DNA of 64,000 nt, from contig NZ_WVVV01000005.1 in NCBI RefSeq assembly GCF_012911015.1, positions 124,255-188,254 of the forward strand, given 5' to 3'. This document shows, piece by piece, positions 52,247-60,186 of the stretch (the first letter of the stretch is position 1; each line of letters opens with the position of its first letter). A program made the translations under genes and the position numbers. The DNA is from Chelativorans sp. ZYF759 (GTDB taxonomy: Bacteria > Pseudomonadota > Alphaproteobacteria > Rhizobiales > Rhizobiaceae). Below the pieces are notes generated by a model. That model did no database searches. It saw nothing but the letters and a program-made list of their open reading frames with translations, and was not told where the DNA came from.

Positions 52247-53314
52247 TTGCGTCGCATGGATGGTAAGAGCCAGGTCTTTCTCGATCCGCGCGACGCGGCC
52301 CGGCGAGCGGATCTCGTCTATGTCACCGATGAAGAACCCGGTATCCGGCGGCTGCCGCACGGACGCGGGTTTCGTCTGGTCGACGCCGAAGGCAAACGGC
52401 TCGCGGCGCCAGAAGATCTGAGCCGCATCCGTTCGCTCGCCATACCGCCCGCCTGGACCGATGTCTGGATTTCGGCCGATCCAAATGCGCATATCCAGGC
52501 CACCGGACGCGATCTGAAGGGACGCAAGCAGTATCGTTATCATCCCGCATGGACCGTATGCCGCGACGAGGCGAAGTTCTCGACCCTTGCCGCGTTTGGC
52601 AAAGCGCTGCCGAAACTCCGTGCGCAGGCAGCAAGCGATTTGCGCAAGAGATCACTCGCCAGGGAGCGAGTGATCGCCAGCGTGGTCCTGCTCCTGGACG
52701 ATACGATGATCCGGATCGGCAATGAGGCCTATGCCCGTGAAAACAGAAGCTTCGGCCTGACGACCCTGCGCCAGGACCATGTCGATGTGGAAGGCACGCA
52801 GTTGCGCTTCGCATTTCGCGGGAAGTCAGGCCAGGAGTGGAACGTGAAGTTGCGTGACCGTCGTCTGGCTTCGGTAATGCGCTCGCTACAGGAGTTGCCT
52901 GGGCAGAAGCTGTTTCAGTACGCAAGCGAGGAGGGGCCGCGACCGGTCCATTCGCATGACGTCAACGATTATATTCGCGCGGCCATGGGAGCGGAATTTT
53001 CGACCAAACATTTCCGAACGTGGGGCGCCACGAAGGCAGCCGCCTTCCAGCTTGGCAAGCTTCCACTACCGGAGACCCAGCGTCAGCAGACGATCATGCT
53101 CAATGCCTGCATCGACAAGGTGGCCCGGCGGCTGCACAACACGCGTGCCGTCTGCCGTCGCTGCTATATTCATCCGCAGGTAACAGAAGGCTGGCTCGCA
53201 GGGCGGTTGGAAGAAGAAATGCGCGACCTTTCCAGCCGCCATCGGCGCGCGGTTGCCGGCCTGGATCGGGAAGAGACAATCCTGCTGCGCTGGCTTGAGC
53301 GCAAGGCGAGTTGA
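52247..53314 (+). CDS. DNA topoisomerase IB (poxvirus-like)
   Basis: This 355-residue type IB topoisomerase of the poxvirus-like bacterial group relaxes supercoils by transient 3'-phosphotyrosyl bonds. It has the N-terminal core (GIRRLPHGRGFRLVD, then RIRSLAIPPAWTDVWI), the LLLDDTMIRIGNEAYARENRSFGLTTLR segment, FRTWGATKAAA near the active-site Arg/His region, and Y307 in CRRCYIHPQV as active-site Tyr. TTG 52247 fits the AAGGGG RBS with 6 nt spacing; an ATG three codons later (52256) is the alternative. A stress-type promoter precedes it. Confidence 0.9.
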   Translation: MRRMDGKSQVFLDPRDAARRADLVYVTDEEPGIRRLPHGRGFRLVDAEGKRLAAPEDLSRIRSLAIPPAWTDVWISADPNAHIQATGRDLKGRKQYRYHPAWTVCRDEAKFSTLAAFGKALPKLRAQAASDLRKRSLARERVIASVVLLLDDTMIRIGNEAYARENRSFGLTTLRQDHVDVEGTQLRFAFRGKSGQEWNVKLRDRRLASVMRSLQELPGQKLFQYASEEGPRPVHSHDVNDYIRAAMGAEFSTKHFRTWGATKAAAFQLGKLPLPETQRQQTIMLNACIDKVARRLHNTRAVCRRCYIHPQVTEGWLAGRLEEEMRDLSSRHRRAVAGLDREETILLRWLERKAS

Positions 53315-53340
53315 TCGTCGCTAGCCGAGCGGCAATACGC

Positions 53341-53529
53341 TCACGATTTGGAATCGTGTTCCTTCTTGCCCTTCCGCTTGGTCGAGGCCATTTCGCGAAG
53401 CTCCTTCTCGCTCATGCTGTCGGCCATCTGGCGGGAGGCTCCTTGCAGATCGGTTTTCTTGGTATCGCCACGCTTGGCTGACAGTGCGGCGCCTGCCGCT
53501 TTCTGCTGGGATTTCGACTTGGCTGGCAT
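53341..53529 (-). CDS. DUF3008 family small basic protein
   Basis: This 62-residue Lys/Ser/Ala-rich protein beginning MPAKSKSQQKAAGAAL, with MSEKELREMASTKRKGK toward the end, is the DUF3008 family pattern. These proteins are frequent in rhizobial and sphingomonad genomes and have no known function. The RBS AAGGAG is strong. A GGAAC-N16-TGTT box 44 nt upstream suggests a stress regulon member. It is convergent with topoisomerase IB. Confidence 0.85.
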   Translation of the reverse strand: MPAKSKSQQKAAGAALSAKRGDTKKTDLQGASRQMADSMSEKELREMASTKRKGKKEHDSKS

Positions 53530-53573
53530 TGCATCACTCCTTGGTTGGGCAGCTCCGCCCGAGCGCCAAACCG

Positions 53574-53598
53574 AACATCTGCGAGCCTTCCTGGTTCC
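53574..53598 (-). promoter_or_regulatory. EcfG-like promoter of the DUF3008 gene
   Basis: On the minus strand GGAAC (53598-53594), 16 nt, TGTT (53577-53574), 44 nt before the ATG at 53529. Confidence 0.45.
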
Positions 53599-53599
53599 C

Positions 53600-53887
53600 T
53601 CACTCGGCGTCGACGGGAGCGTTGAAGGCGATCAGCATGGCGCGCAAAATCGGAAACCCGATCACGATGGCCGCGATAACGGCTCCGGCCACGGTGGCGC
53701 CCAGCAACAGGCCCATCGGCCCGAAGCCGTGGGGCAGCCGGCGCCGATCCTCCACGGCCCGACTATCCGTCCGGCGGTCAGCCGCTTGCGGCCCCGGTCC
53801 GGCGCTTTGCGTTTGCCTGTAGAGCATGAAGATGGCGCCCGCGAAGAGCGGGACGATGATGAGCAGAACGAGCCAGATAATCTCCAT
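53600..53887 (-). CDS. 95-residue two-span membrane protein
   Basis: The protein has a hydrophobic N-terminus (IIWLVLLIIVPLFAGAIFML), a hydrophilic basic middle (about residues 25-55), and a second helix (GLLLGATVAGAVIAAIVIGF). No family is recognised. ATG 53887 has an excellent AAGGAGG. It lies divergent from the ECF sigma gene and has its own stress-type box 20 nt upstream of the start. Confidence 0.75.
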   Translation of the reverse strand: MEIIWLVLLIIVPLFAGAIFMLYRQTQSAGPGPQAADRRTDSRAVEDRRRLPHGFGPMGLLLGATVAGAVIAAIVIGFPILRAMLIAFNAPVDAE

Positions 53888-53907
53888 GGGAAGCCTCCTT
53901 CGGACCG

Positions 53908-53932
53908 AACCGCCACGTCGGAGGATCGTTCC
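53908..53932 (-). promoter_or_regulatory. EcfG-like promoter of the 95-residue membrane protein gene
   Basis: On the minus strand GGAAC (53932-53928), 16 nt, GGTT (53911-53908), 20 nt before the ATG at 53887. It is divergent from the box at 53954-53978. Confidence 0.45.
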
Positions 53933-53953
53933 GAGGGATTTTCCCAGCCCCGC

Positions 53954-53978
53954 GGAACCTACGTCCGCGATCTGCATT
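53954..53978 (+). promoter_or_regulatory. EcfG-like promoter of the ECF sigma gene
   Basis: GGAAC (53954-53958), 16 nt, CATT (53975-53978), 37 nt before the ATG at 54016. It suggests autoregulation of the sigma factor. Confidence 0.45.
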
Positions 53979-54015
53979 GAACCCTCAGGCGGGAATACGA
54001 GTACGGGTCCTATCC

Positions 54016-54591
54016 ATGAATATGGTACCGAAGCGGCCGGCGGCGCAGCCTGCCGGCGAAGCCGAGATCGTAAAACTTCTGCCGGCCCTGCGTGCGTTTG
54101 CCCGCACGTTCCACAGAGATCGAGACGAGGCGGACGACCTCGTACAGGAGACGCTCTCCAAAGGGCTCGCCAACATGCATCAGTTCCGGCCGGGCACCAG
54201 CATGAAATCGTGGCTGTTCACGATCATGCGCAACACCTTCTACACCCAGATCAAGCGTAGCCAGCGTGAGCAGCCTGGCGCGGCGGACTGCATATCCGCC
54301 AAGCCTTCGACCAACGCGACGCAGGAATGGTCCGCCCGCGGCAAGGAGATCGCGGCCGCTCTTCAGCGCCTTCCCCAGGAACAGCGCGAGATCATCATGC
54401 TCGTCGGGGTCCTTGGCCAAAGCTATGAAGAGGCCAGCGAGATCTGTGGTTGCGCGATGGGGACGGTCAAGAGCCGCCTCAACCGAGGCCGCCTCAGGCT
54501 GCTTCAGGAATTGAGCGAGGACACGATTTCTGGGGCCTTGACGAACTCCGAGCTTCATCCCGTCAACTCGCCGTCCGCGGTTCGCGGCTGA
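54016..54591 (+). CDS. ECF sigma factor (EcfG/ECF15-like)
   Basis: This 191-residue sigma factor has region 2 (PALRAFARTFHRDRDEADDLVQETLSKGLANMHQF, with the SWLFTIMRNTFYTQIK segment that contacts -10) and region 4 (ALQRLPQEQREIIMLVGVLGQSYEEASEICGCAMGTVKSRLNRGR). The wording is close to alphaproteobacterial EcfG-type paralogues. A short hydrophilic tail follows. ATG 54016 is chosen; an ATG two codons later is possible. The GGAAC box upstream and many similar boxes around it support its role in the general stress response, probably restrained by a NepR-type anti-sigma factor. Confidence 0.85.
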   Translation: MNMVPKRPAAQPAGEAEIVKLLPALRAFARTFHRDRDEADDLVQETLSKGLANMHQFRPGTSMKSWLFTIMRNTFYTQIKRSQREQPGAADCISAKPSTNATQEWSARGKEIAAALQRLPQEQREIIMLVGVLGQSYEEASEICGCAMGTVKSRLNRGRLRLLQELSEDTISGALTNSELHPVNSPSAVRG

Positions 54592-54606
54592 ACGAAACAG
54601 CCGCGC

Positions 54607-54632
54607 GGAACAGGTGCCTGCGTCTTCGGGTT
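54607..54632 (+). promoter_or_regulatory. EcfG-like promoter of the small ORF/acidic protein pair
   Basis: GGAAC (54607-54611), 17 nt, GGTT (54629-54632), 29 nt before the ATG at 54662. It has the N19-TT spacing variant. Confidence 0.4.
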
Positions 54633-54661
54633 GGGTTTCCAACCTAAGCGGAGAGCAGACT

Positions 54662-54874
54662 ATGAATTCCTATTTTTCGAGCATTCTCGCGGAGTTCTCG
54701 CCAGCCTGGCTGCGCAGCCGGCTCGCGAAACGCCGAATCCTGGCGTCCCGACCTGCCGAGACTCCGGGCGCGGATTCCGCCGGTTTCCTGGAACATCCCC
54801 AGGAAAGGCCGGTTAGGGCAGGGACCCGAGCGTACGGGCAGCCCCACAAAAACAGGAAGAGGAACAGTCAATGA
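54662..54874 (+). CDS. 70-residue basic protein coupled to the acidic repeat protein
   Basis: A 70-residue Arg/Pro/Ala-rich protein starts at ATG 54662 after GGAGAG with 6 nt spacing. It has a short hydrophobic beginning (Tyr-Phe-Ser-Ser-Ile-Leu-Ala-Glu-Phe) and then a basic, likely disordered tail. No family is recognised. The stop overlaps the next start as ATGA (54871-54874), and a stress-type box precedes it, so it is probably translated. It might instead be a leader frame. Confidence 0.4.
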   Translation: MNSYFSSILAEFSPAWLRSRLAKRRILASRPAETPGADSAGFLEHPQERPVRAGTRAYGQPHKNRKRNSQ

Positions 54875-55656
54875 AAACCCGGATCATCGCAGCAGTAGCA
54901 TTTTCACTCAGCTTCGGCACCGCCGCCATGGCGCAGACCACCGACATGGAAACGGGCTATGGCGCAGGCATGCCGGCGGGCTGGGAAGGCGACATCAGCG
55001 AGGCGTTGTTCGAGGATGCCGACAGCGGCGTTCTGCGCTCCGAAGCCGATGTGCGCGACAACTTCGAAGGGCTCAGCCCCGATCAGCAGGCCATGATCCG
55101 CTCGCATTGCGCGCTGGTCGACACCGCGGGTGCGACCGGCTACGGCGCAGGCACCGGCGATCTGGCCCAGGATCTGGACACGGATATCGACGATGACGTC
55201 GCCGAGTTCGACACGGACGCTGAAATCGAAACGGGCGCCGCCGACATGGATACGGATCTCGACAACGGCCTCGACGACGATCTGGCCGATCTGGACGTCG
55301 ACGAAGAGATCGAGACGGGCGCGGCGGACCTCGACACGGAGGTCGAAACCGACACGGCGGCCGGCACGAGTCTCGACGAGGAAATCGAGACCGGCGCCGC
55401 CATCGGCAGCACTTCGGATGTCGATACCGATGTCGAGCGCGGCACCAACGTGGGCGCCACTTCCGACCTCGACAGCGAGTTCGAGACGGGCGAGGCCGAC
55501 CAGGGCATCGACAGCGAGATCGAGACCGGCGCAACAGGTGCCTCCGATGTCGACGCGTTCGAGACCGAGACCGAGTTCAGCCAGGACATGGACGCCATGG
55601 GCGACGCCCAGATCACCGCGTCCATCGAGCAGGTGTGCGGCTGGATCGACCAGTAG
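54871..55656 (+). CDS. Secreted acidic repeat protein, function unknown
   Basis: This 261-residue protein has a Sec signal peptide (residues 1-21, cleavage AMA-QT). Residues 38-90 form a compact region ending at Cys80, and residues 244-261 a short helix with Cys256. Between them, about 98-235, lies a strongly Asp/Glu/Thr-rich segment in which the motif [EST]-E-[IF]-E-T-G-[AE] recurs five times (starting near 118, 146, 171, 203 and 216). The first and last parts may fold together, with the repeat as an inserted loop. Ca2+ binding or a surface role are possibilities only. No homologue is recognised. The RBS GAGGAAC is adequate. Confidence 0.75.
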   Translation: MKTRIIAAVAFSLSFGTAAMAQTTDMETGYGAGMPAGWEGDISEALFEDADSGVLRSEADVRDNFEGLSPDQQAMIRSHCALVDTAGATGYGAGTGDLAQDLDTDIDDDVAEFDTDAEIETGAADMDTDLDNGLDDDLADLDVDEEIETGAADLDTEVETDTAAGTSLDEEIETGAAIGSTSDVDTDVERGTNVGATSDLDSEFETGEADQGIDSEIETGATGASDVDAFETETEFSQDMDAMGDAQITASIEQVCGWIDQ

Positions 55657-55679
55657 TCGAACGATCGCTCTCCGACCAC

Positions 55680-55705
55680 AGGGGCACGGTTCTGACCGTG
55701 CCCCT
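55680..55705 (+). terminator. Rho-independent terminator after the acidic protein gene
   Basis: An 11-bp stem AGGGGCACGGT / ACCGTGCCCCT closes a TCTG loop and is followed by TTTCC and further T residues. It ends the sigma/small-ORF/acidic-protein region, 24 nt after the stop. Confidence 0.75.
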
Positions 55706-55758
55706 TTCCATTTCACCCATCGGCAGGGCCGCCGTTCGGCCCAGCAAGGGAGATACGC

Positions 55759-56943
55759 ATGATTACCAAATTCGCCACGGCCGTCAGCACGGCCGCCATC
55801 ACCGTTGCACTCGCCGCGCCGGCATCCGCCCAGGTGCCCGACTCGGTCGACACACAGGCCTATCAGATCGGTGTCGAGACCATTGTGGACGGGCTCGCGC
55901 ACCCGTGGGCGCTGGCCTTCATCGACGAGGACCGCTTCATCGTCACTGAACGCGATACCGGCCACATCAGGATCGGCACGGTCGGTGGCGATCTTTCCGA
56001 TCCGCTCGACGGATCGCCGGAAGTGTTCCGTTACGAGGGCGAGACCGAACGCAGCCAGTCCGGGCTGTTCGACGTCAAGCTGCATCCGGAATTCGATGAC
56101 AACGACTATGTCTATTTCAGTTACTCCAAGCCGACCGAGCGTGGGGCTGCCGTCGCCATCGATCGGGCGCGACTCGTCTTCAACGGCGATCAGGCCGGCC
56201 TGGAAGACGTCGAAACCATCTTCGAGATGCAGGAGGACGACCAGGATTCGAGCGGCCTGCATTTCGGCGGGCGGATGGCCTTCGATCCCGATGACAACAG
56301 CATCTATCTGACCATCGGTGATCGCCGGAACATCTCGCGGGCCCAGGATGGCGCCGATCAGGCCGGCAGCGTGCTGCGCATGACCGATGAAGGCGAACCC
56401 CATCCCGATGGCCCCTTCATTTCGGCAGACTGGGTCGAGGAAGGGGAGCCCAACGAATACATCTTCGCCATGGGCAAGCGTAACCCCCAGGGCATCGCCT
56501 TCCATCCCCATACGGGTGAGCTCTGGCTCAACGAGCATGGCCCGGAAGGCGGCGACGAGGTCAACCTCATCGAAGCCGGTCAGAATTACGGCTGGCCCTA
56601 CATCACGGCGGGCGAGGACTATTCCGGTGCACCCATCGGCGTCGGACTCGACAATGAGGGCATGATCGGCCCGTTCCACTTCTTCGAGGAGACGGTGGCG
56701 CCCTCCGGCAAGGCCTTCGTCGATGGCGGACCCTTCGAGGAATGGCACGGCGACATGCTGATCGGCGGCCTCGTTGCGCAGGGGTTCATCCGCCTGACGA
56801 TTGCCGACAACGCCGTGCAGGATGAGGAATGGGTCGAGATTGGCCGCCGCATCCGCGACGTGCAGGTGCATCCCGACGGTTCGATCTGGCTCCTCACGGA
56901 GCATGAAGACGGCGAGGTGCTGCGGCTGACGCCGCAGGGCTGA
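55759..56943 (+). CDS. PQQ-dependent soluble aldose sugar dehydrogenase (YliI/Asd-like)
   Basis: This 394-residue periplasmic six-bladed beta-propeller has a Sec signal peptide (1-25, APASA-QV). Family motifs are GLAHPWALAFIDEDRFIVTERDTGHIRI at the first blade, SGLFDVKLHPEFDDNDYVYFSY, GLHFGGRMAFDPD, MGKRNPQGIAFHP, ELWLNEHGPEGGDEVN, and NYGWPYIT. With PQQ and Ca2+ it would oxidise aldoses. It follows a strong terminator and has the RBS GGGAGA. It is likely unrelated in transcription to the acidic protein gene, although both are exported. Confidence 0.9.
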   Translation: MITKFATAVSTAAITVALAAPASAQVPDSVDTQAYQIGVETIVDGLAHPWALAFIDEDRFIVTERDTGHIRIGTVGGDLSDPLDGSPEVFRYEGETERSQSGLFDVKLHPEFDDNDYVYFSYSKPTERGAAVAIDRARLVFNGDQAGLEDVETIFEMQEDDQDSSGLHFGGRMAFDPDDNSIYLTIGDRRNISRAQDGADQAGSVLRMTDEGEPHPDGPFISADWVEEGEPNEYIFAMGKRNPQGIAFHPHTGELWLNEHGPEGGDEVNLIEAGQNYGWPYITAGEDYSGAPIGVGLDNEGMIGPFHFFEETVAPSGKAFVDGGPFEEWHGDMLIGGLVAQGFIRLTIADNAVQDEEWVEIGRRIRDVQVHPDGSIWLLTEHEDGEVLRLTPQG

Positions 56944-57048
56944 ACGAGCTTGCTCACCACCGTCGACAAAGGCGCTCCGCTGGCCCTTGGCTGGCGGCGC
57001 GCCTCTGCATGTTCCGCGTCGTCGGCCCGTTCGCCGGGCCGCTCAAAG

Positions 57049-57423
57049 TCAGATGTCGGTGGCGGGATCGGTTACGAGCTGAGGCAGCAGAGGCCGTAGT
57101 GCAACGGAATCCGCGCGGACAGTCCTGCTCTTTATCGGCCAGCCGGGGACCGACCACGCGACCGGCAACTCGATCGTGTAGCGGTGAGCCTTGAGGTCGA
57201 AGGAGATCATGGTGAAGCCGGCAGCCACGGCGTGAAGCGCGATGAGCTGCGCCAGTTCGTCATCCGTGAGTTCGCATTCGGCGAGGTCGGCATGAACCTC
57301 TTCCACTGCCCGGGATATCACGAGCAACTGGTTCTTGCTGCACCGTTTCAGGTAGGCTTCGATGGCGTTGATCGTTGTCATCTGCTGGTTGGTGATTGGC
57401 CGCTTGCCCATGGACAGTCGCAT
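57049..57423 (-). CDS. Conserved-looking hypothetical protein, 124 residues
   Basis: This small cytosolic protein has the core INAIEAYLKRCSKNQLLVISRAVEEVHADLAECELTDDELAQLIALHAVAAGFTMISFDLKAHRYTIELPVAW, a helical region followed by a beta hairpin. I do not recognise the family. Starts at 57423, 57411 and 57381 are all possible; 57423 gives the longest frame without extension into the Arg-rich region upstream. It lies alone between the sugar dehydrogenase and uxuA. Confidence 0.55.
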   Translation of the reverse strand: MRLSMGKRPITNQQMTTINAIEAYLKRCSKNQLLVISRAVEEVHADLAECELTDDELAQLIALHAVAAGFTMISFDLKAHRYTIELPVAWSVPGWPIKSRTVRADSVALRPLLPQLVTDPATDI

Positions 57424-57599
57424 TCCCTTCGAAAAGCCGCGGCCGGAAGACCGCTCTTGCCGGAAAGCTGCACCCGTCGATGGCCGAACCCGGCCCGTCG
57501 AAGGATGCTCCAAGCATCCGGCGCGCCCGGAACAGACGGGCAGCGCTTCCTAACCGTTTCGCGCGATTATGGTTTCGCCGGATCGCTGCTGTCGCTTAA
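57424..57599. other. Non-coding spacer upstream of the hypothetical gene
   Basis: No gene is seen. An AT-rich stretch (57585-57612) marks the uxuA terminator side. No clear sigma70 promoter could be picked for the hypothetical gene. Confidence 0.35.
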
Positions 57600-57634
57600 A
57601 TATTTTAGAAACGCCGCAAGAAAGGTGTTGCGGC
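57600..57634 (-). terminator. Terminator of the TRAP/uxuA operon
   Basis: GCCGCAA (57613-57619) and TTGCGGC (57628-57634) form a 7-bp perfect stem with an 8-nt loop. On the minus strand an AT-rich tract with several T runs follows (57600-57612). It starts 14 nt after the uxuA stop. Confidence 0.6.
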
Positions 57635-57647
57635 AGCTCGGGGCAAC

Positions 57648-58856
57648 CTATTGCGGGAATCCGTGTTCCAGCGCGCGCATGACGCCGCGCAGTTCCGCCA
57701 GGCCCTTCATGCGGCCAATCGTCGGGTAACCCGGTTGCGAGCGCCGGCCAAGGTCGTCGAGAATGTCCTGGCCGTGGTCTGGCCGCATCGGGATGTTGTG
57801 GTCGTCGCGACCTTCCTGCCGGCGCCGTGCTTCCTCTCCCAGGATTTCGCCGATCAGGGCCACCATGTCGACGTCGCCGTCGAGATGTTCGGCCTCGAAG
57901 AAGGAGCCGACCTGGTCGGCGGTATCGCGCTTGACGTTGCGCAGATGCAGGAAATGCACGCGATGGCCGAGCCGACGCATCATGCCGGGCAAGTCATTGT
58001 CGGGCCTTGCACCAAGCGAACCCGAACACAGGGTGATGCCGTTTGCAGGACTGTCGACGGCCTCCAGGATCGCGCGGTAATCCGCCTCCGTCGACATGAC
58101 GCGCGGCAAGCCCAGAAGTGGGAAGGGGGGATCGTCGGGATGGCAGCAGAGCCGCAGTCCGAGCTTTTCGGCGGTCGGCACGATCTCCTCGAGAAAGGCG
58201 ATGAGATTGCCGCGCAACTGGCCGGCGTCGATGCCGTCATATTCGGCGAGATGCGCGCGCACGCCCTTGAGCGTCAGGTTTTCGGCAGCGCCAGGAAGCC
58301 CGCAGGTGACGTTGGTTGCCAGTGCGCTTTTCACGTCATCCGACATGGAGGCAAAGCGGGCTTTCGCCCGGCTTTTGAGATCTTCGCAATAGTCCGCCGG
58401 TGCGCCTTTGCGGGCCAGGACAAAGAGGTCGAAGGCAGCGAAGTCGACGAGGTCGAAACGCATGCAGGTTCCCCCATGCGGTAGCCGCCAGGCGAGGTCG
58501 GTCCGTGTCCAGTCGAGAACGGGCATGAAATTGTAGCAGATCACCTCAATGCCGGCCGCCGCGATGTTTTCCATGGAGGCGCGGTAATTGGCGATGTGCT
58601 CCCGCCAGTCGCCGCTCTGCTTCTTGATATCCTCGGAGACCGGCAGGCTTTCGATGACTTCCCATGCGAGGCCCGAGGCTTCGCCATTGCGGCGCGCGGC
58701 GATCTCGCCCTGCCTTCTGGCGATCTCCTCGGGGCTCCAGACCGCGCCCGTCGGCACGTGGTGCAGCGCGCTCACCACGCCCTGCACGCCGCTTTGGAGC
58801 ATGTCGTCGATGCTCGCGGTGTCGTTCGGTCCGAACCAGCGCCACGTCTGTCTCAT
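57648..58856 (-). CDS. uxuA: Mannonate dehydratase
   Basis: UxuA dehydrates D-mannonate to 2-keto-3-deoxygluconate in hexuronate catabolism. The 402-residue protein has the family opening RQTWRWFGPND, VWSPEEIARRQGEI, then CYNFMPVLDWTRTDL, the metal-site region LCCHPDDPPFPLLGLPRVMS, SLGARPDNDLPGM, FLHLRNV, and the end PMRPDHGQDILDD. The RBS GGAG is adequate. It is the last gene of an operon with a TRAP importer, so the transporter probably brings in mannonate or a hexuronate. No uxuB is in the window. Confidence 0.95.
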   Translation of the reverse strand: MRQTWRWFGPNDTASIDDMLQSGVQGVVSALHHVPTGAVWSPEEIARRQGEIAARRNGEASGLAWEVIESLPVSEDIKKQSGDWREHIANYRASMENIAAAGIEVICYNFMPVLDWTRTDLAWRLPHGGTCMRFDLVDFAAFDLFVLARKGAPADYCEDLKSRAKARFASMSDDVKSALATNVTCGLPGAAENLTLKGVRAHLAEYDGIDAGQLRGNLIAFLEEIVPTAEKLGLRLCCHPDDPPFPLLGLPRVMSTEADYRAILEAVDSPANGITLCSGSLGARPDNDLPGMMRRLGHRVHFLHLRNVKRDTADQVGSFFEAEHLDGDVDMVALIGEILGEEARRRQEGRDDHNIPMRPDHGQDILDDLGRRSQPGYPTIGRMKGLAELRGVMRALEHGFPQ

Positions 58857-58899
58857 GCACTCGCTCCTGCGGCGCTGGCCGCCATCAAATGGTCAGGGT

Positions 58900-60186
58900 T
58901 CATCCGAAAGCGAGCCTCGGCAGGAACAGCACGATGTCGGGTATGAAGAGCAGCACCGCCACCAGCGCGACGATGGCCGCAAGGAAGGGAAGCGATTCGC
59001 GGAAATAGTCCTCGATCTTGCAGTTCAGCAGGCTGCAGACCGTGTACATCGCTACGCCCACGGGTGGCGTCATCGAGCCAAGCGTGACGACCGTCATCAT
59101 CAGAATGCCGAAATGCACAGGGTCGAAGCCCACGCTGCGGATGACCGGGACAAAGATGGGCGTGAGCAGCAGCACCAGGATCGTGCTCTCGAAGAGCAGG
59201 CCGGCCAGGAACAGGCTGAGCAGGATGATGGCCACGACGAGATGCGGGTTGGCGATCCCCTCGAGAAGGACGCCCGCCACCTGTTGGGGCACCTGGAGGA
59301 AGATGATGGCGAAACCGATCATGCCCGACATCAGGATGATGAGCATGATCAGCCCGATGTCCGAGACGGCCTTGCCGAAAGCGCGCTTGAGGGCAGCGAG
59401 ACCGAGCGAGCGATGCGCGAGTCTGCCCACGACCATCGCGTAGACCACGGCGAAGGCACCCACCTCGGAGGGCGTGAAGACCCCGCCCCGGATCGAGATC
59501 ACGAGAAGGACGGGGAAGAGCAGGGCCCATTTGGCATCCCAGGCGGCCGAACCGAGCGAGCGCCAGGTGGGCGGTACGGAATCGGCCACCACGTAATTGC
59601 GCCGTCGCGCCACCAGATAGGCCGCGACCATGAGAAAGAGCATCATCAGGATGCCCGGCACGATGCCGGCAAGAAAGAGCTGGCCGATCGAGACCTGGCC
59701 GACATAGCCGTAGAGGATGAGGCCGATGGAAGGAGGGATGGTCGCCGTGATGAGCGAGCTGAGCGCGATGACAGCGGCGGTGTAGCCCTTGGAATAGCCC
59801 TGGCTGATCATGCGGGGGCCGAGGATACGCGCCTGCATGGCCGCGTCGGCGACCGCCGAGCCCGAGACGCCGCCCATCAGCGTCGACAGGATGATCGAGA
59901 CCTGGGCAAGTCCTCCGGCCATCCACGCAACGGCGACATGAGAGAAGCGAAAGAGGCGATCGGTGATGCCGCTTTCGTTTATCAGATGGCCGGCCAGCAC
60001 GAAAAAAGGGACCGCAAGCAGCGGGAAGCTCTGCGAGACCGTGGCGATGCGCTGCACGCCGATCGACATCGGCATGATGTCCGAGGTCAGGAAGAACATG
60101 AAGCCGGAGATGCCGATGGCAAATGCCACCGGAGCGCCCAGCAGGAGAAGTACGAAAAAGACGACGCCGATCAAAAGCAAGGTCAA
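58900..60186 (-). CDS. dctM: TRAP transporter large permease (DctM)
   Basis: This 428-residue large TRAP permease has about twelve hydrophobic helices, with the DctM signature MGGVSGSAVADAAMQARILGPRM in the first half and TPPVGVAMYTVCSLLN in the second. It uses a sodium gradient. The TTG at 60186 overlaps the DctQ stop (TTGA); TTG codons two and four positions later are alternatives, with better spacing from AGGAG. It acts with the small permease and the binding protein. Confidence 0.93.
   Translation of the reverse strand: MTLLLIGVVFFVLLLLGAPVAFAIGISGFMFFLTSDIMPMSIGVQRIATVSQSFPLLAVPFFVLAGHLINESGITDRLFRFSHVAVAWMAGGLAQVSIILSTLMGGVSGSAVADAAMQARILGPRMISQGYSKGYTAAVIALSSLITATIPPSIGLILYGYVGQVSIGQLFLAGIVPGILMMLFLMVAAYLVARRRNYVVADSVPPTWRSLGSAAWDAKWALLFPVLLVISIRGGVFTPSEVGAFAVVYAMVVGRLAHRSLGLAALKRAFGKAVSDIGLIMLIILMSGMIGFAIIFLQVPQQVAGVLLEGIANPHLVVAIILLSLFLAGLLFESTILVLLLTPIFVPVIRSVGFDPVHFGILMMTVVTLGSMTPPVGVAMYTVCSLLNCKIEDYFRESLPFLAAIVALVAVLLFIPDIVLFLPRLAFG

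Noticed and set aside
57645-57669. GGAAC-N16-GGTT on the minus strand near the uxuA stop
   Set aside because: It lies inside the uxuA coding end and more than 200 nt before the next start codon, so chance occurrence is likely.
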